Of a stretch of 64,000 nucleotides of DNA, positions 61,408-64,000 are shown in pieces. The position numbers and the translations under genes were made by a program. Numbering within the stretch: the first letter of the stretch is position 1; every line of letters starts with the position of its first letter. Source of the stretch: Thiogranum sp963752745. GTDB taxonomy: Bacteria > Pseudomonadota > Gammaproteobacteria > DSM-19610. Below the pieces are notes generated by a model, which was not told where the DNA came from, ran no database searches, and saw nothing but the letters and a program-made list of their open reading frames with translations. The stretch covers positions 1 through 64,000 of the forward strand of contig CAVWAK010000028.1 of assembly GCA_963752745.1 (NCBI GenBank). Reading direction: 5' to 3'.

Positions 61408-62607
61408 ATGGCAGATACTTTACTCATTCGGCTGGCACCTGACCTGCAGGGTCTGCGTGACTGGTTGCTGGTGGACCTGCAGGGTCAGGTCAAGACGCCG
61501 GTGCAGTCGGGTGCTCCGACCAGCGCGGTTGTCAGTGGCGCCCGTCGGGTAGTCGTGCTGGTGCCGGGCGCCGAGGTATCTCTGTATGAAGCGCGTGTTC
61601 CCGGGCGTAACCGCCAGCGTGTTCTGCGCGCCATTCCCTTCGCGCTTGAAGAGCAGCTGGCTGATGATGTCGAGATGCTGCATTTCGCGCTTGGTGACGG
61701 TCTGGATGCCGATCATTACCCGGTAGCCGTGGTTGAGCGGCAACGTATGGATGCCTGGCTGGCGCAGTTGCGAGAGGCGGGCATCAGCGCCCACCAGTGG
61801 GTGCCGGATACGCTGGCATTGCCTCGCACAGACGGCTGGAGCCTGTTGCCGGAGGCCGGCGCCGTGCTGGTGCGGAGCGGCGACTATAGCGGGTTTGCCT
61901 GCGATACGGATACGCTGCCCGTGCTGGTGTCGATGATGGCTGCGCGTGAACAGCTGCCTGAGACAGCGCGTGTTTACGGTTCTGTGGTAGTGGATCTGGA
62001 AGGTGTGGATGTGGAGCTCGACGATTCGCAGCTGCAGCCTCTGGATGTGCTCGCCAGGGGTTGGTTCACCGGGCCAGTCATCGATCTCCTGCAGGGCGCC
62101 TATAGTCGTCGCGAAGAATGGGGCCGGCTGCTGCGTCCCTGGAAAGCCACCGCTGCGCTGTTAATCGCAGCGCTGCTGCTTGCGGGTACCAGCACGGGTC
62201 TGAACTACTATCATCTTACCCGGCAAAAGACACAGCTGGAGGCAGATATCCAGGCGCTGTACAAAAAGACCTTCCCCAAGGCGCGACGTATAGTCAATCC
62301 GCGCGCACAGATGGAGCAGCAGTTGAAACAACTGCAGCGACACACGGGTGGCAGCACAGATTTTCTTGGCATGTTCGCGGAAACCGCCAATGCGGTGCGC
62401 ACCGCCAAGGGTATCACCGTAAAAGGGGCGAGTTATCGGGATGGACGGCTGGATCTCGATCTGCAGGCCGATAATCTGCAGTTGCTGGATACCCTGAAAC
62501 AGGCGTTGGTCAGTGGTGGTGGCATGCATGCAGAAATCCAGTCAGCTACCACGGATGACAGTAAGAAAATAAACAGCCGGATTCGTATCAAGGTGAAAGA
62601 TTCATGA
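61408..62607 (+). CDS. gspL: Type II secretion assembly-platform protein GspL
   Basis: 399 residues. The cytoplasmic actin-like domain (VLVPGAEVSLYEARVPGRNRQRVLRAIPFALEEQLADD) binds the GspE ATPase. One membrane helix (ATAALLIAALLLAGTSTGLNYY) leads to a periplasmic ferredoxin-like domain. The gene stands 53 bp behind gspK and overlaps gspM by 4 bp. Confidence 0.94.
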   Translation: MADTLLIRLAPDLQGLRDWLLVDLQGQVKTPVQSGAPTSAVVSGARRVVVLVPGAEVSLYEARVPGRNRQRVLRAIPFALEEQLADDVEMLHFALGDGLDADHYPVAVVERQRMDAWLAQLREAGISAHQWVPDTLALPRTDGWSLLPEAGAVLVRSGDYSGFACDTDTLPVLVSMMAAREQLPETARVYGSVVVDLEGVDVELDDSQLQPLDVLARGWFTGPVIDLLQGAYSRREEWGRLLRPWKATAALLIAALLLAGTSTGLNYYHLTRQKTQLEADIQALYKKTFPKARRIVNPRAQMEQQLKQLQRHTGGSTDFLGMFAETANAVRTAKGITVKGASYRDGRLDLDLQADNLQLLDTLKQALVSGGGMHAEIQSATTDDSKKINSRIRIKVKDS

Positions 62608-63092
62608 AAGACTGGTTTCTGGGGCTGGACCCGCGCGAGCGGAACCTGGTTGGCGGTGGCGCAGTGGTACTGGTGCTGTTGTTGCTGTACCTGATGATCT
62701 GGGACCCGATTGCCAGTGGTTACACGGAACTCAGCGACGGTGTTCAGCAGCAACGGGAAACGTTGGCCTGGATGCAGCAGGCTGCGGTTCAGATCAAGGC
62801 CCTGCAACGCAGCGGCGGCAGCAGTGCGCGCGGTCTGGGTGGTCGTTCGTTGCTGGCCGTGGTTGATCAGTCGGCCCGCTCGGGTGGGCTTGAAAATGCC
62901 ATTAAGCGTATTGAACCGGATGGCAGCAAGGGTGTGAAAGTCTGGCTGGAAGGCGCGGCGTTTGATCCAATGATTCTGTGGTTGGGGAAGCTGGTAAAGA
63001 GTTTCCGCATTGAGCCCAGTATGATTACCCTCGAACCGATCGGCGATGGCCGTGTCAATGCGCGCCTGACCCTGCTGGAACCCGCTGTATGA
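62604..63092 (+). CDS. gspM: Type II secretion assembly-platform protein GspM
   Basis: 162 residues. It begins MKDWFLGLDPRERNLVGGG with one membrane helix (AVVLVLLLLYLMIWDPIA), a coiled-coil stretch and a periplasmic ferredoxin-like domain (SLLAVVDQSARSGGL, RVNARLTLLEP). GspM partners GspL. It overlaps gspL and gspN by 4 bp each. Confidence 0.93.
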   Translation: MKDWFLGLDPRERNLVGGGAVVLVLLLLYLMIWDPIASGYTELSDGVQQQRETLAWMQQAAVQIKALQRSGGSSARGLGGRSLLAVVDQSARSGGLENAIKRIEPDGSKGVKVWLEGAAFDPMILWLGKLVKSFRIEPSMITLEPIGDGRVNARLTLLEPAV

Positions 63093-63844
63093 AAGCAGGC
63101 CTGAAGTTCCTGCCAATCGGTATTGCGGCCTACGTCCTGTTTCTGGTTGTCACGGCACCGGCAGCTAAAGTTATTCCCTATTTTCAGTCACAGCTGCAGG
63201 ATGTGCGTCTGGCCGGGCTTAGTGGCAGTTTGTGGTCCGGGCGGGCGTTACAGGTCAGTGTGCCGCCGGTGCAGCTGACGCAGGTTGGTTGGCAGTTTAA
63301 GCCCCTGCGGTTGATCCTGGGGTCGGTCGCATTTCAACTGGATGGGCAGCTCAGTGGTAAAGCGTTTAGCGCGCTCGCTGGTCGTGGACTGTTTTCCGCT
63401 CCCTACCTTGCTGACGTCACCGGTAGTGTGTCGGCAGTTGATTTGATGTTTTGGGCCGGATTGAGTGCAGTCGAGCTGGACGGAGACCTGAATTTTCTCC
63501 TTGATGATGTCGAGTTTTCTCCTCACAGCGTACCAGCTATAGCCGGGCAGCTGACCTGGAAACCGGCGATGGTACTGGCACCGATTGAACTGAATCTGGG
63601 CCTGGCTGAACTGACGACAGTTATTGAATCCGATGGTGTAACCCGCGGCCAGTTGATCGCCAATGGCGGTGCGCTGACCATGCAGGGTGAAGTGACGTTA
63701 CAGTCAGACGGGCATTATCAGCTGGTCAGTGATGTTAAAAAGACCGGCACTGTTCCGCAGGCAGTAGACAAGTTTCTGTCCACCTTTGCCGAACCCGGCA
63801 ATGGTGGCTATCGCCTCGAATGGTCTGATCAAATCAACAAGTAA
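63089..63844 (+). CDS. gspN: Type II secretion protein GspN
   Basis: 251 residues. One N-terminal membrane helix (FLPIGIAAYVLFLVVTAPAA) precedes a periplasmic domain with VRLAGLSGSLWSGRALQVSV and AYLDVTGSV-type repeats (APYLADVTGSVSAVDLMFWAG), the AsmA-like pattern of GspN. GspN is absent from some T2SS operons and its exact function is not known. It overlaps gspM. Confidence 0.92.
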   Translation: MKAGLKFLPIGIAAYVLFLVVTAPAAKVIPYFQSQLQDVRLAGLSGSLWSGRALQVSVPPVQLTQVGWQFKPLRLILGSVAFQLDGQLSGKAFSALAGRGLFSAPYLADVTGSVSAVDLMFWAGLSAVELDGDLNFLLDDVEFSPHSVPAIAGQLTWKPAMVLAPIELNLGLAELTTVIESDGVTRGQLIANGGALTMQGEVTLQSDGHYQLVSDVKKTGTVPQAVDKFLSTFAEPGNGGYRLEWSDQINK

Positions 63845-63853
63845 ACTTCTACC

Positions 63854-64000
63854 ATGCCATTGTTGTTGACCACGCCTGAGCAACACGACTTTCAGGATCC
63901 CACACTTGAACTGAACGAGAACAAGCTGCAGCGCTGGCTGGCAGGACTGCCGGTATTGAATGCGGGTGAATCGTTGCGCATGGTGTTGAATGCGCTGGAG
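63854..64000 (+). CDS. Partial protein of unknown function (runs off the edge)
   Basis: The first 49 codons from ATG 63854: MPLLLTTPEQHDFQDPTLEL, then LQRWLAGLPVLNAGESLRMV. It is not GspD, as the signal peptide is missing. The WL-x2-LP-x2-N pattern resembles the N-terminus of a family of soluble proteins adjacent to regulatory or pilus genes in gammaproteobacteria, but I cannot name it. Confidence 0.55.
   Translation, partial: MPLLLTTPEQHDFQDPTLELNENKLQRWLAGLPVLNAGESLRMVLNALE

Overview
This window comes from the chromosome of a free-living gammaproteobacterium with moderately high GC. The evidence is the type II secretion operon, LpxL/WaaA lipid A genes, the glnE-ilvE block next to LPS genes, groESL under a CIRCE operator, UbiX, Mpl, and an XrtA/PEP-CTERM exosortase system. 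A proton-pumping pyrophosphatase beside a PPi-type phosphofructokinase is a combination known from methanotrophs and sulfur oxidisers such as Chromatiales. The exact lineage cannot be fixed from sequence reading alone. I see no tRNA, rRNA, CRISPR array, insertion sequence or prophage.

Layout. 1-7.1 kb: exopolysaccharide and exosortase genes (epsI remnant, WecA-like phosphosugar transferase, gmd, fcl, prsT), heavily interrupted by small indels. 7.3-10.8 kb: the intact two-component pair prsK-prsR that governs this system. 10.8-16.1 kb: dsbD-cutA facing fxsA, then groES-groEL with promoter, CIRCE operator and terminator. 16.1-17.5 kb: an ECF sigma factor and a translationally coupled anti-sigma protein carrying a DsrE-like domain. 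17.7-28.0 kb: glnE, ilvE, a CHCC zinc-finger protein and an envelope glycan block (two ELM1-family proteins, a glycosyltransferase, a polysaccharide deacetylase, LpxL-like acyltransferase, waaA). 28.0-33.0 kb: hemerythrin, TolC, rhodanese, Pcm-like methyltransferase, and thiC behind a TPP riboswitch. 33.0-39.0 kb: a membrane-anchored response regulator, an M18 peptidase, small proteins and a REC-PAS-GGDEF-EAL protein. 39.0-40.3 kb: moaC facing moaDE.

40.3-47.3 kb is a pyrophosphate and adenylate energy block: ppa, hppA, pfp and adk. A 194-bp palindromic element lies between ppa and hppA, and adk carries a 185-residue lysine-rich histone-H1-like tail. 47.4-58.1 kb holds a CFA-synthase-like methyltransferase, mpl, ubiX, a LON-domain protein, a DedA-PAP2-LssY fusion, hemL-thiE-thiD, rubredoxin and small proteins. 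58.3-63.8 kb is the pseudopilin and assembly-platform half of a type II secretion operon (gspG to gspN), and a partial gene runs off the right edge.

Reading caution. Single-base frameshifts interrupt groEL and hemL, which should be functional, often in short homopolymers. Many of the broken frames are therefore probably sequence or assembly errors. They are densest in the first 7 kb. The most unusual intact features are the Adk-histone-tail fusion, the anti-sigma-DsrE fusion, the doubled DsbD N-terminal domain, the membrane-tethered response regulator and the palindromic element at 41.5 kb.
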